Assembly (NCBI RefSeq): GCF_022402485.1
Contig: NZ_JAKRSA010000004.1
Span: 4,102 to 42,769 of the forward strand
Direction: 5' to 3'
DNA from: Phenylobacterium sp.
Lineage (GTDB): Bacteria; Pseudomonadota; Alphaproteobacteria; Caulobacterales; Caulobacteraceae
DNA length: 38,668 nt
The position numbers and the translations under genes were made by a program. The notes under the pieces were generated by a model. It was not told where the DNA came from, ran no database searches, and saw nothing but the letters and a program-made list of their open reading frames with translations. Numbering within the stretch: position 1 is the first letter of the stretch; each line of letters starts with the position of its first letter. Below, in pieces: positions 9,593 through 18,106 of this stretch.

Positions 9593-12244
9593 TCAGCCGC
9601 GCCGCCACCACCCCCGACGGGGCTTTGTGGGAGGCGCTGTAATCTCAGCCGGATCGGCGGCCACTTCAGTCGGCTGAGGGGCCGATTCCACCACAGGCTC
9701 CGGGGCTGCGGCCGGCGGAGCCATCGGTTCGGCTTGAACTTCCGGTTCGCTGGCCGCCTGAGGCGCTTGGGGCTCTGCCTCAACTTTCGGTTCAGCCTTG
9801 CGCCGGGTCCGGGTCCGCTTGGGCTTGGGGGCGTCGGCGACAGGGACAGCTTCGGGCTCAGGAGCTGACACCATTTCAGGTAACACCTCCTCCGCTTCAG
9901 CGGCGACCGGGGCTTCTGCCACGGCTTCAGGTGACGCCGTCACAGGATCAGCGGCGACCTTGGCCTTGCCACGGCTGCGGCGGCGCTTGGGCTTTTCATC
10001 GGCCTCGGGCAACTCGACCCAGATGTCGTCCTCGCTTGATCCTGAGACCTGAGCGACAGCGGCCGGGCGATCGGTGTCTGTGGGTGCGGCTTGGGACACG
10101 GCTTGGACCACAGCTTGGACCGGCGCAGCGCCCTGTTCGGGAACCGCCATGCGCGGGTCCTCAGACAGGTCAAACCAGACGAAGGGGTCTTCACCATAGG
10201 GAACCCAGGGGCGCACCCAGGCGAAGGTCTCGCCCGGACGGTCCTCGCGCAGACGCCGTCCCCCGCGGCGACCACGACGGCGCCGGCGACCACCGTTCTC
10301 GTCGTCGAGACGGATGTCGGCTTCAGGCGCTGCGGGCCGTTCTTCCTCTTCGCGGCGACCTCCGCGGCGGCGGCGGCGGCGGCCCCGGCCACGATTGCGG
10401 GCATCGCCTTCTTCCTCGCCGGAGGCCACTTCCCGGGCCTCGTCCTCATCGTCCTCGTCTTCGTCGTCTTCCTCAGAGACGGCGGCGCGAACAGCGGGCT
10501 CGTCCTCGTCCTCGTCCTCTTCGTCCTCCTCGTCTTCGTAGGAGTCGTCGTAGCCATCGTCCTCAATCAGATCCAGGCGCGAGCGGGCCTGGGTAATGAT
10601 GACGGCATGGTCGGGGCGGGTCTCATTGGCCGTCCGCTCGATTTCGTAGTCGGCATGGGGCATGGCGTCGTCGACGATGACCGTCACGAACAGGCCGAAG
10701 GTCTCATGTATGCGAGCCAGATGGGCGCGCTTTTCATTGAGAATATAAAGGGCCACGGCCCGGGGTGCCTTGAGATTTGCCTCGCCGCCGCCCTTGAGGG
10801 CTTCGATCTCCAAGGCGCGCAAGGTGGCCAGAGCGCTGGATTCCACCGACCGCACGCGGCCTGTGCCGTTGCAGTGTTCGCAGACGTGGGTGGTGCCTTC
10901 CAGCACACCGGTCCGGCGACGCTGGCGGCTGATTTCCATCAGGCCAAAGCCGCTGATCTTGCCCATCTGGATGCGGGCGCGGTCGTCCTTGAGGGAGTCC
11001 TTCAGGCGCTTCTCAACGGCGCGGTTGTTCTTCGACTCATCCATGTCGATGAAGTCGATGACGATCAGGCCGGCCAGATCGCGCAGACGCAGCTGGCGAG
11101 CGGTCTCTTCGGCAGCCTCTAGGTTCGTCTTCAGTGCGGTGGCTTCGATGTTGCGCTCGCGGGTGGACTTCCCGGAGTTCACATCCACGGCCACCAGGGC
11201 CTCGGTCTGGTTGATCACCAGATAGCCGCCTGAGCGCAGGGGCACCACTGGACTATAGATCTGCGAGAGGTGGTCCTCGACCTTGTATTTGACGAAGAGC
11301 GGCTCGGGATCGCGATAGAGCTGCACCTTCTTGGCCTGGGACGGCATCAGCATGCGCATGAAGTCACGCGCTTCCTTGAAGCCCGCCTCACCCTCGACGA
11401 AAACACCGTCGATGTCCTTGTCGTAGAGGTCGCGGATCGCCCGCTTCACCAGGTCCTCTTCCTCATAGATGAGGGCCGGCGCAATGGAGTGCAGGGTGTT
11501 CTCGCGGATGTTCTCCCAAAGCCGCAGGAGATATTCGTAGTCGCGCTTGATTTCGGCCTTGGTCCGTTTGGCACCCGCGGTGCGGACAATCAGACCCATG
11601 CCTTGGGGCACATCCAGGCCCTGGACCACGCTCTTGAGGCGCTTGCGATCGGTGGCCGTGGTGATCTTCCGGCTGATGCCGCCGCCACGGGCCGTGTTGG
11701 GCATCAGGACGCCATAGCGCCCGGCCAGGGAGAGATAGGTGGTCAGGGCTGCGCCCTTATTGCCGCGCTCTTCCTTGACGACCTGCACCAGCATGATCTG
11801 CCGGCGGCGGATCACTTCCTGGATCTTGTACTTGCGCATGAGGCGGCGCCGGCGACGGGCCACCTCTTCTTCCATCACGTCATCTTCATCGACGACGGCC
11901 TCGGCATCTTCGTCATCGGGGTCGGCCGATCGCGCCGAAGGCTCGAAGGAGTCTTCGTCCTCGGCCTCCTCACGCATAAGCGCCTCCCGGTCCGCAACCG
12001 GGATCTGATAGTAGTCAGGGTGAATTTCATTAAAGGCGAGGAACCCGTGTCGGTTGCCGCCATATTCAATGAACGCCGCCTGGAGACTGGGCTCTACCCG
12101 GGTAACCTTGGCGAGATAGATATTTCCCCTGAGTTGCTTGCGGTTTTTGCTCTCGAAATCGAAATCTTCAACACGCGAGCCGTCGATCAGGACCACCCGC
12201 GTCTCTTCGGCGTGGGCCGCATCGATAAGCATCTTCTTCGACAT
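9593..12244 (-). CDS. rne: Ribonuclease E, degradosome scaffold
   Basis: RNase E cuts single-stranded AU-rich RNA and organises the RNA degradosome. The 883-residue protein has an S1 domain (about 35-165) interrupted by an acidic insert at about 85-145; in Caulobacter the insert is reported to contact RhlB. The catalytic core has D354 (VAVDVNSG) and D397 (IVIDFID), and the Zn-link cysteines C455 and C458 (HVCEHC). After about residue 555 the chain is disordered: a long Asp/Glu tract, then Arg-rich patches (RNRGRGRRRRRRGG and similar) suited to RNA binding, then Ala/Pro/Glu-rich linkers. The last residues, KPRRGWWRRG, carry the GWW motif known to bind PNPase in Caulobacter RNase E. A GGAG Shine-Dalgarno precedes ATG 12244. 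The 405-base divergent region upstream leaves room for a long 5' leader of the kind used for autoregulation elsewhere. Confidence 0.97.
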   Translation of the reverse strand: MSKKMLIDAAHAEETRVVLIDGSRVEDFDFESKNRKQLRGNIYLAKVTRVEPSLQAAFIEYGGNRHGFLAFNEIHPDYYQIPVADREALMREEAEDEDSFEPSARSADPDDEDAEAVVDEDDVMEEEVARRRRRLMRKYKIQEVIRRRQIMLVQVVKEERGNKGAALTTYLSLAGRYGVLMPNTARGGGISRKITTATDRKRLKSVVQGLDVPQGMGLIVRTAGAKRTKAEIKRDYEYLLRLWENIRENTLHSIAPALIYEEEDLVKRAIRDLYDKDIDGVFVEGEAGFKEARDFMRMLMPSQAKKVQLYRDPEPLFVKYKVEDHLSQIYSPVVPLRSGGYLVINQTEALVAVDVNSGKSTRERNIEATALKTNLEAAEETARQLRLRDLAGLIVIDFIDMDESKNNRAVEKRLKDSLKDDRARIQMGKISGFGLMEISRQRRRTGVLEGTTHVCEHCNGTGRVRSVESSALATLRALEIEALKGGGEANLKAPRAVALYILNEKRAHLARIHETFGLFVTVIVDDAMPHADYEIERTANETRPDHAVIITQARSRLDLIEDDGYDDSYEDEEDEEDEDEDEPAVRAAVSEEDDEDEDDEDEAREVASGEEEGDARNRGRGRRRRRRGGRREEEERPAAPEADIRLDDENGGRRRRRGRRGGRRLREDRPGETFAWVRPWVPYGEDPFVWFDLSEDPRMAVPEQGAAPVQAVVQAVSQAAPTDTDRPAAVAQVSGSSEDDIWVELPEADEKPKRRRSRGKAKVAADPVTASPEAVAEAPVAAEAEEVLPEMVSAPEPEAVPVADAPKPKRTRTRRKAEPKVEAEPQAPQAASEPEVQAEPMAPPAAAPEPVVESAPQPTEVAADPAEITAPPTKPRRGWWRRG

Positions 12245-12649
12245 TTAGTGAGTCTCCACGGCGCGCCACGAAACTTGCGTTCGGGCGCTGCCGGCTAATC
12301 ATGAGGGCGCGTGCAGGGTCTCTGTTCACAGCAACGGGGGCGGCCGCGCGGCCGGCCGGACGCCGGAATGGGGCTCGGGCGACGCTGCCCATGGGTGTGT
12401 CCTAGTCACGCCTGCAAGGCGGGGATCGGTGGAGCGTCGCCGCCGAACAGCGGTCGGGCCGACACTGGTTTTCGCGCGAAATGGTGGGCCTGTGAGTCAG
12501 GCCGCTCCTTGCGCAAAGCGACTTTGCAACACCGAGGGAAAAAAGGAAAGCCGTCGTCGTGGCGCTCGCCCCCTTAACCCTTTTTCCACAGCGATCAGGT
12601 TCAATGTCCGTTCAACGTCGCAGAAACGTTTCGGTGGGTGTGTCAGCGT
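12245..12649. other. Divergent rne/amiC intergenic region (405 bp)
   Basis: No coding region is supported here. It should hold the promoters of rne (minus) and amiC (plus). Visible structure includes a 14-bp perfect palindrome at 12341-12354 and a tight hairpin GCAAAG-CGA-CTTTGC at 12513-12527. A run GGGAAAAAAGG and the sequence CCTTAACCCTTTTTCC lie closer to amiC. I could not place convincing -35/-10 boxes, and only a lone TTAACC resembles half of a CtrA site. Confidence 0.6.
12341..12354. repeat. GC-only perfect palindrome in the rne upstream region
   Basis: CGGCCGCGCGGCCG is its own reverse complement over 14 bases and is followed by more CCGG units up to about 12359. It lies about 100 bases in front of the rne start codon. 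It may be a protein-binding site, or a hairpin in the rne leader if transcription starts upstream of it. Confidence 0.5.
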
Positions 12650-13840
12650 ATGTTTGCAAGCCTGGACAAGGTCTTCAGGAAGGCGCGTTTGTTGTGCGCC
12701 GGTGTCGCCGTGGCGACCCTGGGCGGCCTTGCTGCGGTCGCCGTGTCCCACGCGGCTGCCCCAGGCGTGGATGTCATGGGCGTGCGCCTGGGCGGCGACA
12801 GCACCGAGACGCGTCTTGTCATTGATCTCAATCGCGGAGCCACCGGGCGGGTCAGCCAAGATGGCGCTGGCGGGCGCGTGGTCATCTCCCTGCCGGGGGT
12901 GGGCGCGAAGGCCAGCCTGCAGGGGTCGGGCCGCGGTCTCGTCAAGGCCTGGATGATCGACAACGCCCAAGGCTCGGCCCGTTTGCAGGTCGATCTCAAC
13001 GGTGCAGGCGTAATCAAGCGCCGCTTTCTACTCCCCCCAGCTGATGGGGTGGACCACTACAGGTATGTGATCGACATCGCCTCGGTGGGACCGCCAAGCG
13101 CCACTTTCATTTCCCGCCCGACCCGTCGTCCGGCCGCTCCGGCCGCCAAGCCCCTGCCGCTCAAGCGAGTCGTCGTGATCGACGCCGGACATGGGGGCCG
13201 GGACCCCGGTGCCCGCGGCTCCAAGGGCGTCGAAAAGGATGTCACCCTGGCCGCCGCGCTCGCCCTTCAGGCCCGCCTTGAGCGGGGCGGCAAGTACAAG
13301 GTGGTCATGACCCGCAGCACCGATGTCTATGTGCCGTTGGAGAACCGGGTGCAGATCGCCCGGCGGGCAGGGGCAGACCTGTTCATCTCTCTGCACGCGG
13401 ATGCGGGCGCTGAAACCACCACCCGGGGGGCGTCGGTCTACACCCTTTCTGAACAGGCCTCCGGGCGTGCGGCCAGGTTTGTCTCCAAGGACGACTGGTT
13501 CATGAACACCAGCACCAGCAGCGGCGACCAGGGCGTACGGGACATTCTGTTCGATCTGACCCAGCGGGCAACCAAGAATCGGTCGGCCAACTTCGCGGAA
13601 CTGATTCTGGAACGTGCCGACGAACACATGCCGCTCCTCCGGCGCAGCCATAGGGACGCGGGATTTGTGGTGCTTCTCGCCCCCGACGTGCCAGCCGTGC
13701 TGCTGGAGATGGGCTTCATGACCAATGTCCATGATGAAGCCAATCTGTCTGATGAAGGCCGGCGCACCCGCTTCATGAACAGTGTTGGTGACGCCATCGA
13801 CACCTATTTCCAGCAACAGTCTCAGGTGGCCGCGCGCTGA
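12650..13840 (+). CDS. amiC: N-acetylmuramoyl-L-alanine amidase (AmiC type, AMIN plus Amidase_3)
   Basis: This periplasmic zinc amidase cleaves the MurNAc to L-Ala bond to split septal peptidoglycan at cell separation. From ATG 12650 it has 396 residues. A signal peptide spans about 1-37 (KARLLCAGVAVATLGGLAAV to HAAA). An AMIN domain at about 40-140 (VDVMGVRLGGDSTETRLVIDL) targets the septum. After a Pro/Ala linker the Amidase_3 domain carries its zinc and catalytic residues in DAGHGGRDPGARG, GVEKDVTL, SLHADAG and LLEMGFMTN. GTG 12638 lies 12 bases upstream in frame and is an alternative start. The next gene encodes PBP1A, so the locus couples wall cutting with wall synthesis. Confidence 0.94.
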   Translation: MFASLDKVFRKARLLCAGVAVATLGGLAAVAVSHAAAPGVDVMGVRLGGDSTETRLVIDLNRGATGRVSQDGAGGRVVISLPGVGAKASLQGSGRGLVKAWMIDNAQGSARLQVDLNGAGVIKRRFLLPPADGVDHYRYVIDIASVGPPSATFISRPTRRPAAPAAKPLPLKRVVVIDAGHGGRDPGARGSKGVEKDVTLAAALALQARLERGGKYKVVMTRSTDVYVPLENRVQIARRAGADLFISLHADAGAETTTRGASVYTLSEQASGRAARFVSKDDWFMNTSTSSGDQGVRDILFDLTQRATKNRSANFAELILERADEHMPLLRRSHRDAGFVVLLAPDVPAVLLEMGFMTNVHDEANLSDEGRRTRFMNSVGDAIDTYFQQQSQVAAR

Positions 13841-13942
13841 TTGTTGCGGCCTGAGCACGGTCGGATCTGCCTGCGGTGTCGTGAGCGTTGGCGCCCGGCG
13901 AGTTGCGCGTTAGATGACGGTCTGACAGGCGAGGGTGCCTGC

Positions 13943-13947
13943 GGAGG
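13943..13947 (+). promoter_or_regulatory. Shine-Dalgarno supporting the TTG start of mrcA
   Basis: GGAGG ends 9 bases before TTG 13957. The nearest upstream in-frame stop is TGA at 13915, and no ATG or GTG lies between. This ribosome site therefore decides the start and keeps the N-terminal membrane anchor. Confidence 0.7.
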
Positions 13948-13956
13948 TCAGCACAG

Positions 13957-16338
13957 TTGCATCCCCCTGAGAGATGGGTCGCAATCGCCGGTGTAGCGGT
14001 TCTCAGCCTCATCGCCGTGGCGGGGTTCGCCGTGGCGATCTATGCGGCCTGGCTGTTCCATGACATGCCCGACGCCGGGGAACTGGTGGACTACCGGCCG
14101 CCAACCTCGACGCGGGCCTATGCCTGGGACGGCACCTTGATCGGTGAGTTCTCGCGCGAGCGCCGGATCTACGTGCCCTATGACCAGATCCCACCCCACA
14201 TGGTTCAGGCCATCATGGCGGCTGAGGATCGCAACTTCTTCCAGCATGGCGGCGTCGACGCCATGGGCCTGACCCGGGCGATGATGAAGAACGTTCTGAA
14301 CGCCGCCCAGGGACGTCGTCTAGAAGGCGGATCGACCATCACCCAGCAGGTGGCCAAGAACGTCCTGCTGAACAGCGACGCCACCATTGGCCGCAAGTTC
14401 AAGGAAGCGGTCCTGGCCCAGCGGCTGGAGAAGACCCTGAGCAAGGAGCAGATTCTTGAGCTCTATCTGAACGAGATCTGGCTCGGCTATCGCTCCTACG
14501 GTGTCGGCGCGGCCGCCTTCAACTATTTTGGCAAGTCGATCACTGACCTAACCTTGGCGGAAGCCGCTTATCTCGCCGCCCTGCCCAAGGGGCCACAGAA
14601 CTATCATCCCCTACGTCGCAAGGACGCGGCCATCGCGCGGCGCAACTGGGTGATCGGGGAGATGGCCGATCTCGGGTGGGTGACCGAAGCTGAGGCTGAG
14701 AGCGCCAAGGCGCAGGACCTGGTGGTCCAGGCGGCGCCTAGCCGGGCGAAGTATCGGGATGCCGACTATTTCGTCGAAGAGGTCCGCCGCCGGGGCCTGG
14801 ACACCCTGGGGTCTCGCCTGAACGAGGGCGGGTTCTATATGAGGACAACCCTTGATCCGGCCTTGCAGACCGCAGCGCGTGTCGCCCTGATGGACGGGCT
14901 GGAGGCCTATGATCGTCGCCACGGTTGGCGGGGAGCCTGGGGCAAGGTGGAGATCCGGCCCGGCTGGCAGGCTGTGGCCGAGAAGGCAGCTGCACCGGCT
15001 GAACGGCGCAGATGGCGGGCCGCCGTTGTCACCCGGGTCGCCGGGGGCGATGTGCAGGTCGAGGTGGCCGAAAGCGGCGTGCAAGGTCCTCTGGCCGGAC
15101 AGGACGTGACCTGGGCCAGGGCCGGCAAGGGCTTGGCCGTGGGCGATCTCATCTTTGTTGAGCCGCCATCCAGCGACGGTGGTGCCTTCCGTCTGAAGCA
15201 AGTGCCGCAGGTGAATGGCGCTTTGGTGGCCATTGAGCCCCATTCTGGCCGTGTCCTGGCCATGGTGGGGGGCTATTCGTTCTCCCTGTCGAACTTCAAC
15301 CGGGCCACCCAGGCTATGCGGCAGCCCGGCTCAGCCTTCAAGCCCATCGTTTATGCGGCGGCCCTTGAGGATGAGTACACCCCCGCCAGCGTGGTGATGG
15401 ACTCGATGATCACCCTGCAGGGCCGGGAAGGGGAGTCGTGGACACCGGAGAACTATAACCGCCAGTACTATGGGGCATTGACCCTCCGGAGAGGGTTGGA
15501 GCTCTCGCGCAACGCCATGACCGTTCGTCTCGCCCAAGGGGTGGGAATGCGAAAGATCAGCGATCTGGCCGTCCGCATGGGTGTGGTGGACAGGATGGAG
15601 CCAGTGCTCGCCATGTCCCTGGGGGCGGGCGAAACCACGCCCTTCCGACTGACCGCGGCCTATGCAGCTTTCGTCAATGGTGGACGCCGGATTGAGCCTC
15701 ATCTGATCGAGCTGGTGCAGGACCGCGAAGGCAAGGTCATCTACCGCGCCGATCGCCGGGAATGCCCTCGCTGCGTTGCCGGCTTCAACGGGGACGAGAG
15801 CCCGCGGGTGCCGCTGGCCGGGGAGCAGGTGATGGACCCGATCACGGCCTATCAGATCACCTCCATGCTGCAGGGGGTTGTGCAGCGGGGGACGGCGACG
15901 TCCGCGTCGGTGTTGGGGCGGCCCGTCGGCGGCAAGACGGGCACCACCAACGAGTATCGCAGCGCCTGGTTTGTCGGGTTCACGCCACAGATCGTCGCTG
16001 GGGTATTCATCGGCTTTGATGACAACCGCCCCCTAGGATTTGGTGAGACAGGCACCACCGCCGCGACCCCGATCTTCACGGCCTTCATGCAGGAAGCCAT
16101 CAAGGGCGTGCCCGAGGCTGATTTCCAGGCCCCTGATAACGCCAAATACGCCACAGTGCGTGGGATCCGCGAGGCTTTCCGACCCGGTACTGAGCCTCGG
16201 GCCCCAACGCCGACTGTGACGCCCGGCTCCAGCGGTCCGATGCCTTACAACAAGGTCTGGCCCGATGGCCGGGTTTCCGGGGCTGGGGACGCACGGGAGG
16301 CGGCCGCGCCCGCCGATGAGATGAGCGGATTGTATTAG
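13957..16338 (+). CDS. mrcA: Penicillin-binding protein 1A (bifunctional transglycosylase/transpeptidase)
   Basis: PBP1A polymerises lipid II into glycan strands and crosslinks them, anchored in the inner membrane. The 793-residue product uses a TTG start. Residues 7-34 form the membrane segment. The GT51 transglycosylase domain shows AAEDRNFFQHGGVD with catalytic Glu90, EGGSTITQQVAKNVLL and LYLNEIWLGYRSYGVGAAA. An OB-like insert follows at about 310-410. The transpeptidase has S459-x-x-K462 (QPGSAFKP), S517-R-N519 and K660-T-G (GGKTGTT). All catalytic motifs are intact. It follows amiC by 116 bases and precedes prfB by 78. The short C-terminal tail is Pro/Ala-rich. Confidence 0.96.
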   Translation: MHPPERWVAIAGVAVLSLIAVAGFAVAIYAAWLFHDMPDAGELVDYRPPTSTRAYAWDGTLIGEFSRERRIYVPYDQIPPHMVQAIMAAEDRNFFQHGGVDAMGLTRAMMKNVLNAAQGRRLEGGSTITQQVAKNVLLNSDATIGRKFKEAVLAQRLEKTLSKEQILELYLNEIWLGYRSYGVGAAAFNYFGKSITDLTLAEAAYLAALPKGPQNYHPLRRKDAAIARRNWVIGEMADLGWVTEAEAESAKAQDLVVQAAPSRAKYRDADYFVEEVRRRGLDTLGSRLNEGGFYMRTTLDPALQTAARVALMDGLEAYDRRHGWRGAWGKVEIRPGWQAVAEKAAAPAERRRWRAAVVTRVAGGDVQVEVAESGVQGPLAGQDVTWARAGKGLAVGDLIFVEPPSSDGGAFRLKQVPQVNGALVAIEPHSGRVLAMVGGYSFSLSNFNRATQAMRQPGSAFKPIVYAAALEDEYTPASVVMDSMITLQGREGESWTPENYNRQYYGALTLRRGLELSRNAMTVRLAQGVGMRKISDLAVRMGVVDRMEPVLAMSLGAGETTPFRLTAAYAAFVNGGRRIEPHLIELVQDREGKVIYRADRRECPRCVAGFNGDESPRVPLAGEQVMDPITAYQITSMLQGVVQRGTATSASVLGRPVGGKTGTTNEYRSAWFVGFTPQIVAGVFIGFDDNRPLGFGETGTTAATPIFTAFMQEAIKGVPEADFQAPDNAKYATVRGIREAFRPGTEPRAPTPTVTPGSSGPMPYNKVWPDGRVSGAGDAREAAAPADEMSGLY

Positions 16339-16416
16339 GCCGTTGGCCACGCTATCCCGCTGCCCCCGGAAACCTCTGCTGCGTCAGAGGTCAGCACCGA
16401 TTGCCAGGAGCGATCC

Positions 16417-17530
16417 ATGAGAGCGGATGTCGAGGCCATGGCGGCCGACATCGAGCAGTCCATCGGACTGCTCAGGAGGCGTCTTTGACTGGGAACCGGC
16501 CCTTCGTCATCTTGACGAACTGAACGCCCGGGTTGAGGACCCGAGCCTTTGGGACAATGCCGCCGAGGCCCAGGCGCTGATGCGCGAACGCCAGCGGCTG
16601 GCTGGCCAGGTTGAGTCGGTTCGCAGCCTCGAGCGGGGGCTGGAAGACGCCGTCGCCCTGGCCGAAATGGCCGATGAAGAGGGTGACGAGGCCAGCCTGG
16701 ATGAGGCGCGTGCCGAGCTCGCTGCAATCAAGGAGCGGGCCGCTCGAGCCGAGCTCGAGGCCCTGCTGTCGGGCGAGGCCGACGGCAATGACGCCTATGT
16801 GGAAGTCAATTCCGGGGCCGGCGGCACTGAGTCTAACGACTGGGCGGGCATGCTGCTGCGCATGTACAGCCGCTGGGCCCAGCAGCACGGCATGAGCGTC
16901 GAGCTGGTCGAAGAAACCTCCGGCGAACAGGCGGGCATTAAGTCGGCGACCCTGCAGGTCAAGGGGGCCAACGCCTATGGCTGGCTGAAGACCGAGGCTG
17001 GCGTGCACAGGCTTGTGCGGATTTCCCCGTTCGATTCTAACGCCAAGCGCCATACCAGCTTCGCCTCAGTCTGGGTCTTCCCTGTGGTGGACGACACCAT
17101 TGAGATCGAGATCAATCCCGCGGATGTCCGCACCGACACCTACCGGGCCTCAGGGGCCGGCGGGCAGCACATCAACAAGACCGACTCTGCGGTTCGACTG
17201 ACCCACATCCCCACGGGCGTTGTGGTGGCCTGCCAGGCGGGGCGCTCTCAGCACGCTAACCGCGAAGAGGCCTGGAAGATGCTGCGGGCGAGGCTCTATG
17301 AGCGCGAGTTACAGCGGCGCGAGGCTGAGCAACAGGCACTGGAAGACCAGAAGACCGATATCGGCTGGGGCCACCAGATCCGCTCTTACGTCCTGCAGCC
17401 CTATCAGATGGTCAAGGACTTGCGCACCGACGTCGAGACCTCAGACACCGACGGCGTCCTGGATGGCGACTTGGATGCCTTTATGGGGGCGTCCTTGGCT
17501 CAGCGGGTCGGAATCACCCGAGAGGACTGA
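16417..17530 (+). CDS. prfB: Peptide chain release factor 2, made by programmed +1 frameshift
   Basis: RF2 reads UGA and UAA stops and triggers peptide release. Translation starts at ATG 16417 behind AGGAG. It reads 23 codons ([23 protein letters not shown]) to CTT 16483-16485, followed by in-frame TGA 16486-16488. Slipping forward one base gives GAC (16487), then [24 protein letters not shown] and the remaining chain to 17530, about 370 residues, normal for RF2. The stop-recognition SPF motif (RISPFDSN) and the catalytic GGQ ([14 protein letters not shown]) are present. Low RF2 lets the pause at UGA last, so the frameshift autoregulates RF2 synthesis, as known from E. coli. Any annotation that starts at 16427 in the second frame would give a false N-terminus. 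Confidence 0.97.
16474..16489 (+). promoter_or_regulatory. prfB recoding site: internal Shine-Dalgarno plus CTT-TGA-C slippery stop
   Basis: AGGAGG (16474-16479) is followed by a 3-base spacer (CGT), then CTT, TGA and C. The E. coli site has the same order and the same 3-base spacing (AGGGGG-TAT-CTT-TGA-C). This spacing is what drives the +1 shift rather than initiation. Confidence 0.93.
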
Positions 17531-17587
17531 TCAAAGGCGCAGGCTCGCGAAAAGCGTTCCAGCACCTTTCAATCGTCTTCAGAACTC

Positions 17588-18106
17588 TCAGTAAGCGGGT
17601 TTGGCTTCCGGCGCGGCGCTGCTGGCGACAGGGGCTTCGAGCACGGCCTGGGCCGGCTTGGCCGGCGCTTCTGCGGGAGGGGCCGGAGGACGCTGGAATT
17701 TCAGGCTGCGCCCCTGGAAGAAGGCACCCGTTTCCATGGCCAGTTGTTCGTGCGTGATGTCGCCGTCGATGTAGCAGGTACCATAGAGCCTGACCTGCTT
17801 GGCGGTGATGGCGCCAATCACCCGACCGCGGGCCTCGACGGCCTCGGCGAAGATTGAGCCTTCCACATGGCCGGTATCGCCGATGGTCAGCTTGCCAATC
17901 CGGACGTCCCCACGGACGATGCCATCAATATGCAGCTCACCCTCACCGGTGATCCCGCCTTCAATGGTCAGGTTTTCCGAAATGAGCGAGGCCACGGACG
18001 GGGCTTTGCGCGCCTGTCCGCTGTCTGAAGGCGCGAGCATGGGGGTATCCATGCGCATGGCCGTCTTGTTGGTGAGATCCGACTTAGTCGGCTGCTTGCT
18101 GAACAT
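17588..18106 (-). CDS. bacA: Bactofilin BacA
   Basis: Bactofilins polymerise without nucleotide into membrane-associated filaments; in Caulobacter BacA recruits a wall synthase to the stalk base. The 172-residue protein has the usual three parts. A disordered N-terminus begins MFSKQPTKSD, where the first residues are a membrane-targeting element in the family. A beta-helical DUF583 core at about 40-140 shows the repeating pattern LTIEGGITGEGELHIDGIVRGDV, KLTIGDTGHVEGSIFAEAVEARGRV, AKQVRLYGTCYIDGDI, ending ETGAFFQG. A Pro/Ala-rich tail closes it. Its start overlaps the end of the M23 peptidase gene by 23 bases, so the scaffold and the hydrolase are translated from one message. It is convergent with prfB across 57 bases. 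Confidence 0.94.
   Translation of the reverse strand: MFSKQPTKSDLTNKTAMRMDTPMLAPSDSGQARKAPSVASLISENLTIEGGITGEGELHIDGIVRGDVRIGKLTIGDTGHVEGSIFAEAVEARGRVIGAITAKQVRLYGTCYIDGDITHEQLAMETGAFFQGRSLKFQRPPAPPAEAPAKPAQAVLEAPVASSAAPEAKPAY

Noticed and set aside
10440..10560. Repetitive GTCCTC/GTCTTC run resembling a microsatellite
   Set aside because: It encodes the Asp/Glu tract of RNase E, a normal feature of the disordered C-terminal half.
10091..11122. Plus-strand open frame of 343 codons, and a similar one at 11270-12298
   Set aside because: Both are antisense to rne; their composition mirrors the acidic and Arg-rich RNase E codons.
16427..16486. In-frame upstream start for the main prfB frame
   Set aside because: It gives a Ser/Pro-rich N-terminus unlike RF2, whereas the frameshifted 23-codon frame gives the family N-terminus.
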